Positions 45,015 through 52,796 of a stretch of DNA of 64,000 nucleotides are shown here, in pieces. Source of the DNA: Variibacter gotjawalensis. Its GTDB lineage: Bacteria; Pseudomonadota; Alphaproteobacteria; Rhizobiales; Xanthobacteraceae. The stretch is taken from positions 3,053,501-3,117,500 of the forward strand of contig NZ_AP014946.1 in NCBI RefSeq assembly GCF_002355335.1. Reading direction: 5' to 3'. Positions within the stretch are counted from its first letter, which is position 1. The number at the start of each line of letters is the position of its first letter. The translations under genes were made by a program, and so were the position numbers. The notes under the pieces were generated by a model. That model made no database searches, was not told the origin of the DNA, and was given only the letters and a program-made list of their open reading frames with translations.

Positions 45015-45044
45015 AAACGCCCCGGCCCTGCGGCCGAGGCGTTT
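45015..45044 (-). terminator. Terminator of outer-membrane protein gene 2
   Basis: A 13-bp stem AAACGCCCCGGCC/GGCCGAGGCGTTT with one G-T pair and a 4-base loop. On the minus strand the stem runs into TTTTTTG. It lies 24 bases after the stop at 45068. Confidence 0.85.
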
Positions 45045-45067
45045 CTTAGAAGGACTGTTTCGCTCGA

Positions 45068-45793
45068 TTAGTACGAAGCAACGATCGGTGCGCCGCCGAA
45101 GCGGTAGTTCACGCCGAGGCGCAGGAGGTGGAAGTCGTGCTTGATCGTGAGCGCAGCAGGAGCGGCCAGGCCGAGGTCAAGGTACGGCTCGCTGCCGAGG
45201 TTGACGTAGAGATATTCAGCCTTAGCCGACCAGTTCGGAGCGAAGGCGTATTCGAGACCGCCACCCACTGTCCAACCCGAGTGGGTCTTTGTGACTGTCG
45301 CATTGCCGAGCGCACCGGCGTCAAGGAACACGCTGTTGCGGCCCCAAGCGTAACCGCCGGTTGCGTACCAGAGAGCGTTACCCATCGCGTAGCCGAGGCG
45401 GCCGCGCGCCGTACCGAACACCGTCGTTTCCGAGCCGACCGAGAGGGCGCCGAGGACGCCAAGGTTCGCCGTAACCGACGATTCGATGCTGCCGCCCTGC
45501 ACGTCAGCCTCAACACCGAACACCCAGTTCGGCGAGAACTGCCAGTTGTAACCGATTTGACCGCCGCCGAAGCCACCGCGCGAGGTGAGCGACAGCGAGC
45601 CATCGATCCCGGTGATGCGAGCGGTGTGGTCGCCGGCTGCGATGCCGCCGTTCACGCCGATATAGAAGCCGTTCCAGGTCATGTACGATTCGACCATCGC
45701 CGGTGCCTTGTAGACCGGGCGGCCAAGATCGGCGGCCTGCGCACTGGTCAAAGCAGTCGTTGCGAGGAAGGCGGTGACGAGAAGCTTTTTCAT
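45068..45793 (-). CDS. Outer-membrane beta-barrel protein (Omp25/Omp31 type), paralogue 2
   Basis: A 241-residue barrel protein. It has signal peptide MKKLLVTAFLATTALTSAQA, mature start ADLGRPVYKAPAMVE, and WNGFYIGVNGGIAAGDH. The middle strands include GGGQIGYNWQFSPNWVFGVE and RGRLGYAMGNALWYATGGYA, and the C-terminal strand is LGVNYRFGGAPIVASY. It closely resembles paralogue 4 at 51827 in signal peptide and strand sequence. It has its own terminator and upstream element, so it is a single-gene unit. Such proteins stabilise the outer membrane or form small pores; no specific ligand can be inferred. Confidence 0.92.
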   Translation of the reverse strand: MKKLLVTAFLATTALTSAQAADLGRPVYKAPAMVESYMTWNGFYIGVNGGIAAGDHTARITGIDGSLSLTSRGGFGGGQIGYNWQFSPNWVFGVEADVQGGSIESSVTANLGVLGALSVGSETTVFGTARGRLGYAMGNALWYATGGYAWGRNSVFLDAGALGNATVTKTHSGWTVGGGLEYAFAPNWSAKAEYLYVNLGSEPYLDLGLAAPAALTIKHDFHLLRLGVNYRFGGAPIVASY

Positions 45794-45849
45794 TTTTGTT
45801 GTCCCGAGCGAGTTGATGCCCTGGAATTACTCTAGGCCATACAGACTGA

Positions 45850-45868
45850 ATAGTGCATTTGCGCAACA
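45850..45868 (-). promoter_or_regulatory. Shared upstream element TGTTGC-N7-CACTAT (Omp paralogue 2)
   Basis: On the minus strand: TGTTGC, seven bases, CACTAT, 57 bases before the start at 45793. The CACTAT half may serve as a -10 hexamer, with TTGCAA 18 bases upstream as a -35. The same two blocks at the same spacing precede paralogues 3 and 4. Confidence 0.5.
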
Positions 45869-45997
45869 CTGAGTTGCAACTGCAACAAATGCGAGTGTCG
45901 CCGGTAATTCTTGGTCAACAGAGTGTGATCAAAGGGGAATTCCGGGACTTGCCAGACGCCATAAGCCCGCCCGACATGGGCCGGTGTGACCTAGACG

Positions 45998-47212
45998 TTA
46001 CTTTTGTATCAGCGGACATTCACTGTCCGACAGCGGACGAAACGCCTGTTCTGCAGGGATTCGCGCGACGACCTTCATGAGATCCCATTCCCCACTCGAT
46101 TCGTCCGGGCGTTTCGCCTCAAGCAAGTACATATCCCGCATCATCCGCCCATCTTCTCGGATGGTCCCGTTCTTCGTCATGAAATCATTCACGGGAAGCC
46201 GGCGCATAGCTGTGAGCACCTTCTGCGTGTCGTCCGTTCCCGCCTCCTTGACCGCCTTCAGGTAATGAACTGCGGCACTATAAATGCCCGCCTGCATCAT
46301 CGTCGGCGGCTTGCCGTGCTTCGCTTGGAAACGCTTGGCGAACGCGCGCGTCTCATCGTTCTGATCCCAATAGTAAGCCTCGGTGAAAAGAAGGCCCTGA
46401 GCGTCCTTGAGACCCAAAGCGCGGATATTGGTGAGCGAGACGAGCAGCCCCGCCATCTTCTGGCCCGCTGCCATGATCCCAAACTCGCGCGCCTGCTTCA
46501 TCGAATTGATCGTGTCGGTTCCTGCATTGGCGAGACCGATGACCTTCGCCTTGGACGCCTGGGCTTGCAGGAGGAATGACGAGAAGTCGTTCGTGTTCAG
46601 TGGCGCCTTCGCGCTTCCGAGCACTTTTCCGCCGAGTTTCTGCACAACACCGCCCGCATCCTTCTCTAGCGAATGGCCGAACGCATAATCGGCCGTCACG
46701 AAATACCAGCTGTCTCCTCCCGCCTTCGTGACCGCGGTCGCCGTACCGTTGGCGAGCGCGTATGTGTCGTAAACCCAATGCATTCCGGTCGGCGAACAGG
46801 CCTTGCCTGTGAGTTCTGTCGTGCCCGCGGACGTCGCGATGGTGATTTTGTTCTTCTCGCGCCCGACGTTCTGCACCGCGATGCCGACTGCGGAAGATCC
46901 AAGTCCTAGAATGACATCGACCTTCTCGAGATCGTACCAGCGGCGGGCGAGCGTCAATCCGACGTCCGTCTTGTTCTGCATGTCGCCATCGACGATCTCG
47001 ATCGGCTTGCCAAGAACCATCCCACCAAAGTCCTCGATCGCAAGCTTCGTCGCGACGACGTCTCCAGGACCCTGCTGATCAGCGAATGGGCCGGACATGT
47101 CTGCCATCACGGCAATTTTGACGACATCGTCCGAGACTTGAGCGGCAACCTCTAGCGAAGCGAACGCAATGACCGTGCTCGCCAATGCGACTGAACGGAT
47201 TAGGCCTTTCAT
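45998..47212 (-). CDS. Branched-chain amino acid ABC transporter substrate-binding protein (LivJ type), orphan
   Basis: A periplasmic type I binding protein of 404 residues. It has a signal peptide at about 1-23 (ending EVAA) and mature sequence starting DDVVKIAVMADMSGPFADQQGPG. It also shows DGDMQNKTDVGLTLARRWYD, GLGSSAVGIAVQNV and VTADYAFGHSLEKD. The ATG at 47212 has GGAGGA eight bases upstream, while an ATG 84 bases further up would add a hydrophilic leader before the signal peptide. No permease or ATPase genes are adjacent, so it must work with components encoded elsewhere. Ligands in this family include amino acids, aromatic acids and urea. Confidence 0.9.
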   Translation of the reverse strand: MKGLIRSVALASTVIAFASLEVAAQVSDDVVKIAVMADMSGPFADQQGPGDVVATKLAIEDFGGMVLGKPIEIVDGDMQNKTDVGLTLARRWYDLEKVDVILGLGSSAVGIAVQNVGREKNKITIATSAGTTELTGKACSPTGMHWVYDTYALANGTATAVTKAGGDSWYFVTADYAFGHSLEKDAGGVVQKLGGKVLGSAKAPLNTNDFSSFLLQAQASKAKVIGLANAGTDTINSMKQAREFGIMAAGQKMAGLLVSLTNIRALGLKDAQGLLFTEAYYWDQNDETRAFAKRFQAKHGKPPTMMQAGIYSAAVHYLKAVKEAGTDDTQKVLTAMRRLPVNDFMTKNGTIREDGRMMRDMYLLEAKRPDESSGEWDLMKVVARIPAEQAFRPLSDSECPLIQK

Positions 47213-47416
47213 CAGAACGTCCTCCGGTCCTGCGTTCTTATGCGTCGCAGGTTGAGGAGTGAGCGTATCGGGCATCTGCTGCTCGTGGAAGGGCAACTGA
47301 AGATTGTGTCAACTCAATCGATCCAAGTTGATGCATATCGCGCCGGAAGGCTTAAGCGGTGCAGCGCAATATCGCCCGGTTTCGCAGTGGCCGAATTTCT
47401 CATCGAGTTTTGACGA

Positions 47417-48625
47417 ATGATGCAATCGATTGGCCGTCGGCTGGGAGGATCCGACAAGGATCTGCCGCCCTGGGTGCAGCGTCAGCTTCTCACCTATAGC
47501 TTCGCCAAAAAGCGCACCTTGATGTTCAGCATAATCGCCTCTTCGACGATTGCATTCGCGGCGATTGTCATGACTCAAGCGCTGTGGGCGTACGCTTGGC
47601 TTGCCCTTGAGCTATTCTTCGGCTGCTTTCGATGGATCAACGTTGCGCGATATGACGCGCATGAAAAGCGCGGCCAAAGAGGCGATGCCGAGACGCCCCT
47701 TGTGTTCAGCCTGATTTGGATCGCTTGCTTGTCTTGTGCTCTTGTAGTCGGGGTCACAACCGGCGACGTGCCGCTAATTTTGCTCCTCGGCACCGCCGCA
47801 TCAGCCCTCGTTGGCGCGCTGTCATCGCGCAACGCGGGAACACCACGCTATACGATCGCGGCGATCATCATAACGACCGTGCCCTACTCGCTCGCACTCG
47901 CAATATCGCCGCTGCCTTACGCTCTAATTCTCCCGCTTCCGCTTATGTTGACAACCGTCGGGATGATTTCCGTGATGCGAGATAATTACAACGGGCTTGT
48001 GACTCTCTTCACGGCGCAATACGAAAATGCGCGTCTTGCTCAGTCCGACCCACTCACGGGTTTGTCGAACCGAGCTCAAGAACGCGAGCAGTTGAACGCC
48101 ATCTTGAAGGAAGCCGAGAACGCGGTTGGCGTAGCCGCAGAGGTGCAGGTTCTTTACCTCGACCTTGACGGCTTCAAACAGGTCAATGACCACCACGGTC
48201 ACGCGGCGGGCGACAGCGCACTTCAACTCGTTGCAAAACGGCTGCGCGAGAATGTCCGTGCGGTTGACGTTGTCGCTCGCATTGGAGGCGACGAGTTCGT
48301 CATCATACTGCCGCAGACGAGCGTTGACGTGGCGACCCAAATATCGCGCCGCATTATTGCTCGGATCTCGGAGCCCTACGAGATTGGCATCGGGAAGCCC
48401 GTCCGCCTCGGAGTCAGTATCGGCGGAGCCTCCTACCCAATCGATGGGCGCTCGCCCGATGACCTGCTCGCCAGCGCAGATACCGCGCTTTACGCAGCTA
48501 AGCGCCAAGGTGCGGGCCGGCATGTTTGGGCGAACATTCATCCGGTCGCGTCGCCAACCTTAGCGCCGGGCGGAAACGGCGTTCTTGGCGCAGGCGAGAG
48601 GAGCGTCGCAGACCCCATTCACTGA
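47417..48625 (+). CDS. Membrane diguanylate cyclase (GGDEF)
   Basis: A 402-residue protein that should make cyclic di-GMP from two GTP. The N-terminal half (about 30-195) holds five to six predicted membrane helices with no recognised sensor family. The GGDEF domain (about 210-375) starts SDPLTGLSNRAQ and has LYLDLDGFKQVND and the active site RIGGDEFVII. The RxxD product-inhibition site is present as RAVD, five residues before GGDEF. The ATG at 47417 is followed by a second ATG. It lies just upstream of tRNA-Ser. Confidence 0.93.
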   Translation: MMQSIGRRLGGSDKDLPPWVQRQLLTYSFAKKRTLMFSIIASSTIAFAAIVMTQALWAYAWLALELFFGCFRWINVARYDAHEKRGQRGDAETPLVFSLIWIACLSCALVVGVTTGDVPLILLLGTAASALVGALSSRNAGTPRYTIAAIIITTVPYSLALAISPLPYALILPLPLMLTTVGMISVMRDNYNGLVTLFTAQYENARLAQSDPLTGLSNRAQEREQLNAILKEAENAVGVAAEVQVLYLDLDGFKQVNDHHGHAAGDSALQLVAKRLRENVRAVDVVARIGGDEFVIILPQTSVDVATQISRRIIARISEPYEIGIGKPVRLGVSIGGASYPIDGRSPDDLLASADTALYAAKRQGAGRHVWANIHPVASPTLAPGGNGVLGAGERSVADPIH

Positions 48626-48676
48626 CGAGAGTTGACGATCCGCCATTCCGTGATGCATGGGTTCAGCACTCTAAGT

Positions 48677-48766
48677 GGAAGGGTGGCCGAGTGGTTTAAG
48701 GCAGCGGTCTTGAAAACCGCCGGGGGTGCAAGCCTCCCGTGGGTTCGAATCCCACCCCTTCCGCCA
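48677..48766 (+). tRNA. tRNA-Ser (anticodon UGA)
   Basis: A 90-base tRNA with encoded CCA. Acceptor stem GGAAGGG pairs with CCCTTCC, the discriminator is G, and the CCA is at 48764-48766. The anticodon loop CTTGAAA has anticodon TGA at 48711-48713, flanked by the stem GCGGT/ACCGC. A long variable arm (GGGGGTGCAAGCCTCCC) marks a class II tRNA-Ser, and GGTTCGAATCC gives the T loop. A TTGACG at 48632 could be its -35, but the -10 is weak. The 3' end is repeated at 58567-58580, so this gene is a likely integration site. Confidence 0.97.
48753..48766 (+). repeat. attL-like repeat (3' end of tRNA-Ser)
   Basis: The 14 bases CACCCCTTCCGCCA are identical to 58567-58580, in the same orientation. Identity starts inside the acceptor stem region and ends exactly with the CCA. 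This is what a site-specific tyrosine integrase leaves when it inserts at a tRNA 3' end. Confidence 0.65.
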
Positions 48767-49095
48767 TTCAAATAACTCAACGTATTGATATAATTGAATT
48801 TTTGTCTTCACTCACAAACTTGGCCCTAATTCTAGCCCCAACTTCGGCGTCAACTGAAGGTCACCACGCGCCTTCGGGTTCACTCCAAGAGCGCTAGTCG
48901 CTCTTCACAAAGATCGGATCAAAGCCAGCACGCGACCGCTGCGAGTTTCGGCCAAGAAGCGTACGTCAGCCGCCGTTGTTTGGGAGTGCTTTGATCTTCC
49001 GGAAAGAATTTCCGAGGCGCGTGTCCGATATCTCCAATCGATCTCGTCTCTGCATATGACGGCCCAAGGGGGCCAGCAGCAGAGGACTCAACACG
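48767..49095. other. Intergenic left end of the island
   Basis: A stretch of 329 bases without a gene between tRNA-Ser and the RTX-like gene. It starts with an AT-rich stretch (48770-48812), then holds the tandem 12-mers at 48822-48845 and the upstream region of the RTX-like gene. No reading frame worth calling was seen. Confidence 0.6.
48822..48845. repeat. Tandem 12-bp repeat, left end of the island
   Basis: Two adjacent 12-mers, GGCCCTAATTCT and AGCCCCAACTTC, 56 bases inside the left repeat. They match the two 12-mers at 58416-58439 in sequence, period and orientation. They may be arm-type integrase binding sites. Confidence 0.5.
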
Positions 49096-49569
49096 ATGTC
49101 TATTCGTTATGGAAATATGTGGATGGCTACGTCCACCGACTCGTCGATCAGCACCACCAACGCAGGTGAGATGGTTTTCGACAACGCGAATAGCCTCTTC
49201 ATCTCGACCTACGGCGGCAACGATCAGATCTATCTCGGTGGTGGCTGGGACAACGTCTGGGCTGGCGCCGGCCACGACACAATCGTCTTCAACGCAAGAA
49301 ACCAACATGGCCAAGTGAGCGGTCAGGGTGATGCAGACACCTTCATCATCAAAGATAGCTTTTCAGGCCACATGACTATCAGCGACTTCAGCAGCGCTCA
49401 GGGCGATCACATATCGTTCGAAAAGGGCGTTGTGAACTGGCACCAAGAATCGCTAAGCGGTGGCCGCTTTGGGATGGTCCACGAGTTTGCCGACGGAAGT
49501 TCAGTCACTGTCGTCGGCCAGAGCTATTGGAGCCTCTATCAGGACATGGCGCACGGGTTCATCGCCTAG
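49096..49569 (+). CDS. RTX-like calcium-binding mini-protein
   Basis: A 157-residue protein with hemolysin-type Gly/Asp repeats: GGNDQIYLGGGWDNVWAGAG near residues 40-60, HDTIVF, then a second degenerate rung SGQGDADTFIIKDSF and the typical C-terminal strand TISDFSSAQGDHISF. There is no N-terminal signal peptide, as expected for type I secretion substrates. The length is far below that of toxins, so it holds little beyond the calcium beta-roll. No ABC exporter is adjacent. The ATG at 49096 is about 330 bases from tRNA-Ser. The function is unknown. Confidence 0.75.
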   Translation: MSIRYGNMWMATSTDSSISTTNAGEMVFDNANSLFISTYGGNDQIYLGGGWDNVWAGAGHDTIVFNARNQHGQVSGQGDADTFIIKDSFSGHMTISDFSSAQGDHISFEKGVVNWHQESLSGGRFGMVHEFADGSSVTVVGQSYWSLYQDMAHGFIA

Positions 49570-49606
49570 CAACGTCGCACTTGGTGAACGGTAGCGTCCA
49601 AACGCA

Positions 49607-49638
49607 AACCCCGCCTCGGCGTTAGCCGAAGCGGGGTT
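49607..49638. terminator. Hairpin between the RTX-like gene and Omp paralogue 3 (bidirectional)
   Basis: A 14-bp stem AACCCCGCCTCGGC/GCCGAAGCGGGGTT with one mismatch-type pair and a 4-base loop, lying between two convergent genes. Weak T-runs on both sides make a bidirectional terminator plausible. Confidence 0.7.
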
Positions 49639-49666
49639 GTGCGTATCAAACTGAGGCTTGGAAGGA

Positions 49667-50488
49667 TCAGTAAGACGCCACGATCGGAGCACCACCAAAG
49701 CGCCAGTTGATGCCGGCGCGAACGATGTGACCCGAATTGTCGAAGCGGCTGTTGTATCCGGTGGCGGCTCCGCCGCTGCCCGGAACAAGCGCGACATTTA
49801 CGTTTTCGCGGCCCAGATCATAATACAGGTACTCGAGCTTCACGCTCCAGTTGGCCGCAAGCGCTTGTTCCACGCCGCCGCCAACCGTGTAACCAGTGCG
49901 GATGCGATCGCGGCCGCCGTCGAACTGGACTACCGCGCCGTTAGCACCCGTGAACGACGCACTGTTGTTCACGCCGCCGTAAGCGAAACCGCCTGTGACG
50001 TAGAGCAAAGTTGCACCCCACGAATAGCCCAGACGGCCGCGAACCGTGCCGAGGTATTCAAGTTCCTGACGGAACGTGTTCTGCAGGTTCGGCGCGAGGC
50101 CCGGCGCAAGACCAGTGGTCGTGATCGTGCGAGTTTCGTGGAAATCGGTGTAGGCGATGTCGGCTTCAATGCCGTACACCCAATTTCCGGCCTGCATGTT
50201 GTAGCCCATCTGCACGCCGCCGGTGAAACCGTTCGGGTTCATGCCGACTGTGCCGGGGCGAGCGCCGCCGTTGACGTTTGCGATGTTGGCGAGCGACTGA
50301 CCAGTTGTGCGAACGTCCTGATCGCTCCAGCCATAACCGGCATTCGCGCCGATGTAGAAGCCATTCCACATCATGTAAGGAGCAGCGACTGCGATCGGTG
50401 CCTTATAAACGGGGCGACCGAGGTCGGCCGCGTGTGCGCCCGTCAGTGCGGTCGATGCGAGGAAAGTAACTGCCAAAAGCTTTTTCAT
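49667..50488 (-). CDS. Outer-membrane beta-barrel protein (Omp25/Omp31 type), paralogue 3
   Basis: A 273-residue barrel protein and the longest of the four paralogues. It has signal peptide MKKLLAVTFLASTALTGAHA, then ADLGRPVYKAPIAVAAPYMM and WNGFYIGANAGYGWSDQDV. It has longer external loops (for example around VNGGARPGTVGMNPNGF) and the shared C-terminus RFGGAPIVASY. The start is fixed by the signal peptide at 50488; a longer in-frame extension upstream is not used. It lies inside the putative island but is close in sequence to the paralogues outside. Confidence 0.92.
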   Translation of the reverse strand: MKKLLAVTFLASTALTGAHAADLGRPVYKAPIAVAAPYMMWNGFYIGANAGYGWSDQDVRTTGQSLANIANVNGGARPGTVGMNPNGFTGGVQMGYNMQAGNWVYGIEADIAYTDFHETRTITTTGLAPGLAPNLQNTFRQELEYLGTVRGRLGYSWGATLLYVTGGFAYGGVNNSASFTGANGAVVQFDGGRDRIRTGYTVGGGVEQALAANWSVKLEYLYYDLGRENVNVALVPGSGGAATGYNSRFDNSGHIVRAGINWRFGGAPIVASY

Positions 50489-50541
50489 AATCTCGGTCCC
50501 GGTTGGTGTTGAACCGACCGTAGAGGAGCTGGCAGTCAGCG

Positions 50542-50560
50542 ATAGTGCAGACCAGCAACA
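50542..50560 (-). promoter_or_regulatory. Shared upstream element TGTTGC-N7-CACTAT (Omp paralogue 3)
   Basis: On the minus strand: TGTTGC, seven bases, CACTAT, 54 bases before the start at 50488. Same blocks and spacing as before paralogues 2 and 4. Confidence 0.5.
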
Positions 50561-50749
50561 CAAAGCTGGAAGGCGACAATTTGAGATTGATTGTCAGCAC
50601 CGTGGTTTCCGACGCGTTAATCTGGCGGGCTTTTCCACCTATGACATCGGCAGCGGTACGCCTGCTCTTCGCCATGCGGTCAGCCATCTTGAACCAGACG
50701 TGAGGCTGACCAAGACGAGCCGTTCTGGCCGTTGCTTAACGCCACCCGC

Positions 50750-51298
50750 TCAGTTGGCGCACGCCTTCTGAATGTTTGCTATAGCGGCCTCAGCCTGTGG
50801 TATCGGCAACGGGCTTTGATGGTAAATCCATGCACTGTCCCCAGTACAAAACGTCCCGCTCTGCGAGCTAGAGCTAACACAGAAACCGTCTTTAATCTCG
50901 AGATCTAACGTTGGCTCATTGGGCGTCGATCTCGGCTTAGCCAACCCAGTTAATTTCGTGAAATCGAAAACGGCGTCTTCCCGGAAAACCTCTTGATCTC
51001 TTGCGGTGATGACGACCTCAATCGTCACTTGGCATTTGTCAGTTACAAACGCCGAAATACGAGCGTCGTGTTCATCTGAGATGCCGGTAGGCGCTTTGAC
51101 CTTGAGGCGCGAACGAAGCGTGTAAGGGTTGTCTGAAGCCCTCGCTAAAACGGACGCGTGGTAAGCGCTGTTTTCCGGCATCGACGTGCCGTCCACCGCT
51201 CCATGGATTATCGCAACGGCATCAGCCGCCACATCTGCCAACGCAGCGATTGGAAAGAGATACGTGATGAAAGCGAAGCTTGCGACGGTATTGTTCAT
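50750..51298 (-). CDS. Secreted hypothetical protein
   Basis: A 182-residue protein with a likely signal peptide (residues 1-22, SFAFITYLFPIAALA). The mature part is polar, with four cysteines (CQV, FCVSSSS, FCTGD, KACAN) that could form two disulfides in the periplasm. I recognise no family. The codon pattern is less GC-biased than in the housekeeping genes, in keeping with foreign or recently acquired DNA. The next gene lies 30 bases upstream on the same strand, so the two may be cotranscribed. Confidence 0.65.
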   Translation of the reverse strand: MNNTVASFAFITYLFPIAALADVAADAVAIIHGAVDGTSMPENSAYHASVLARASDNPYTLRSRLKVKAPTGISDEHDARISAFVTDKCQVTIEVVITARDQEVFREDAVFDFTKLTGLAKPRSTPNEPTLDLEIKDGFCVSSSSQSGTFCTGDSAWIYHQSPLPIPQAEAAIANIQKACAN

Positions 51299-51328
51299 TG
51301 GTGCTTCAGGTACCGAGTTTTTGGAAGA

Positions 51329-51688
51329 TCACTGAGGAAACGAAGAAGGCGAGGTTCTCCGGACCAGGTCTGCCTCCACCACGCCCCGCTCTCCGAAACG
51401 TTCATGAGCAAGTCGGCAAGCATCCTGTGGGCTGAGATCGACCCGCTGTGAGCCAGATGCATCGGCCTCAATGCCGAGATGCAAAAGCAAGCGATCGTAC
51501 TGAGAGAAGGGTAGAAATTGCCGGACAGAATCCAGGCTACGTATGTTGAATACGGTAACGGTCGATGCACACATTTTCACAAGCGTAAGCGCTTCGATCC
51601 GATTGTCGATCCACGTTTCTCGTGTGCTTTGAGCTAGCCCTGATGTGAGCGAAAGCGTCAATGCAGCGACCAAAACTATATAATGCAT
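51329..51688 (-). CDS. Short secreted hypothetical protein
   Basis: A 119-residue protein with a signal peptide at 1-19 (MHYIVLVAALTLSLTSGLAQ). The mature part has two cysteines (KMCAS, DACRL) and a helical C-terminal half with DLSPQDACRLAHERFGERG. No family is recognised. It precedes the other secreted hypothetical gene by 30 bases. A reading frame of 91 codons overlaps its lower half in another frame, but lacks a signal peptide and codon bias and is not called. Confidence 0.6.
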   Translation of the reverse strand: MHYIVLVAALTLSLTSGLAQSTRETWIDNRIEALTLVKMCASTVTVFNIRSLDSVRQFLPFSQYDRLLLHLGIEADASGSQRVDLSPQDACRLAHERFGERGVVEADLVRRTSPSSFPQ

Positions 51689-51773
51689 ACAGATTCGTTC
51701 GGACTGAGAGTGTTCGTGCTTGACTGACTGAAAAGCGCCGATCCCGCTGTCTTTAGCTACCGTACAAAAGAAA

Positions 51774-51799
51774 TCGCCTCGACCGTTAAGCCGAGGCGA
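51774..51799 (-). terminator. Terminator of outer-membrane protein gene 4
   Basis: An 8-bp stem TCGCCTCG/CGAGGCGA with a 10-base loop. On the minus strand it is followed by TTTCTTTTG, 27 bases after the stop at 51827. Confidence 0.75.
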
Positions 51800-51826
51800 C
51801 TCGCGTCAAGCTGAGGCTTGGAAGGA

Positions 51827-52474
51827 TCAGTAAGACGCTACAATCGGTGCGCCGCCGAAGCGGTAGTTGATGCCGGCGCGAACCGTGTGGAAGTCCGAAC
51901 GAGCCGTCGTTGCGAAGGCGTCGTAGGTCTCACGGCCGAGGTCAACGTAAAGATACTCGATCTTAGCCGACCAGTTCGGAGCGAAAGCGTATTCCATACC
52001 GCCACCGAAGGTGTAGCCGGTGTGCGTGCGCGTCTGCGACAGAGCGCCGAGCGTCAGCTCGTTGCGGCCATAAGCGAAACCGCCGGTGCCGTACAGGAGG
52101 ACGTTGTTCCAGGCGTAGCCGAGACGACCACGAACCGTGCCCCACATGTGGACGTTCGTGTTGATGCCGGCAAAGCTCGACTCAATGTTCGCGCCCTGGA
52201 GGTCGGCTTCAACACCGAACACCCAATTCGGCGACCACTGCCAGTTGTAGCCGATCTGGCCACCACCGGAGAAACCGTCGATGTCCGAACGCGTGCCAGC
52301 GACGCGATCACGGCCCCAGCTGTAACCAGCGTTGGCGCCGATGTAGAAGCCGTTCCACGTCATGTACGGCTCAACCATCGGCGCGGCTTTGTAAACAGGA
52401 CGACCGAGGTCGGCGGCGTGTGCGCTCGTCAAAGCGGTCGTTGCGAAGAATGCTGCTGCAAGAAACTTTTTCAT
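51827..52474 (-). CDS. Outer-membrane beta-barrel protein (Omp25/Omp31 type), paralogue 4
   Basis: A 215-residue barrel protein. It has signal peptide MKKFLAAAFFATTALTSAHA, mature start ADLGRPVYKAAPMVEPYMTW and NGFYIGANAGYSWGRDRV. Strands include GGGQIGYNWQWSPNWVFGVE and RGRLGYAWNNVLLYGTGGFA, and the C-terminus is INYRFGGAPIVASY. It is a single-gene unit with its own upstream element (52531-52549) and terminator. The strong similarity to paralogue 2 at 45068 points to a fairly recent duplication. Confidence 0.92.
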   Translation of the reverse strand: MKKFLAAAFFATTALTSAHAADLGRPVYKAAPMVEPYMTWNGFYIGANAGYSWGRDRVAGTRSDIDGFSGGGQIGYNWQWSPNWVFGVEADLQGANIESSFAGINTNVHMWGTVRGRLGYAWNNVLLYGTGGFAYGRNELTLGALSQTRTHTGYTFGGGMEYAFAPNWSAKIEYLYVDLGRETYDAFATTARSDFHTVRAGINYRFGGAPIVASY

Positions 52475-52530
52475 CGGCTCAGTCCTAATGGAGAATCACT
52501 AGCCTAAGCTAACCGGGAGCGCCTGAACAA

Positions 52531-52549
52531 ATAGTGTAAGCGGGCAACA
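52531..52549 (-). promoter_or_regulatory. Shared upstream element TGTTGC-N7-CACTAT (Omp paralogue 4)
   Basis: On the minus strand: TGTTGC, seven bases, CACTAT, 57 bases before the start at 52474. Same blocks and spacing as before paralogues 2 and 3. Confidence 0.5.
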
Positions 52550-52743
52550 GTGCTCCGAAACGCGCTCCTCGCTGTGCGGGCCACGCATCCCATAGTTGAC
52601 GCGGGTCGGTCGGCGTCTGCCGGTCAGTGCCATGACCGCCAGGCATGGCTCGACTTGGCGGAGCGGTTTAGGAAGCTGACTTGACTGATCGAGTTGGGCT
52701 GACCGTTAATTCGCGAAGCTTTTGCCAAGCGAAAGGAAAACCC

Positions 52744-52760
52744 CGCAGCAAGTTGCTGCG
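52744..52760 (-). terminator. Hairpin downstream of the secreted hypothetical gene at 52797
   Basis: CGCAGCAAGTTGCTGCG forms a 6-7 bp stem with a short loop. On the minus strand it is followed by GGGGTTTTCCTTT. It lies 37 bases after the stop. Confidence 0.6.
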
Positions 52761-52796
52761 AGGAGAGCGAGCTACAGAGGCACGCGATGACGAAGA

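Larger units (their letters stand above)
52475..52796. other. Intergenic region between Omp paralogue 4 and a secreted hypothetical gene
   Basis: A stretch of 322 bases without a gene. It holds the upstream element of paralogue 4 on the left and, on the right, the hairpin that ends the gene at 52797. A short inverted repeat CCGCCA/TGGCGG (52636-52661) is also present; no meaning is assigned. Confidence 0.55.
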
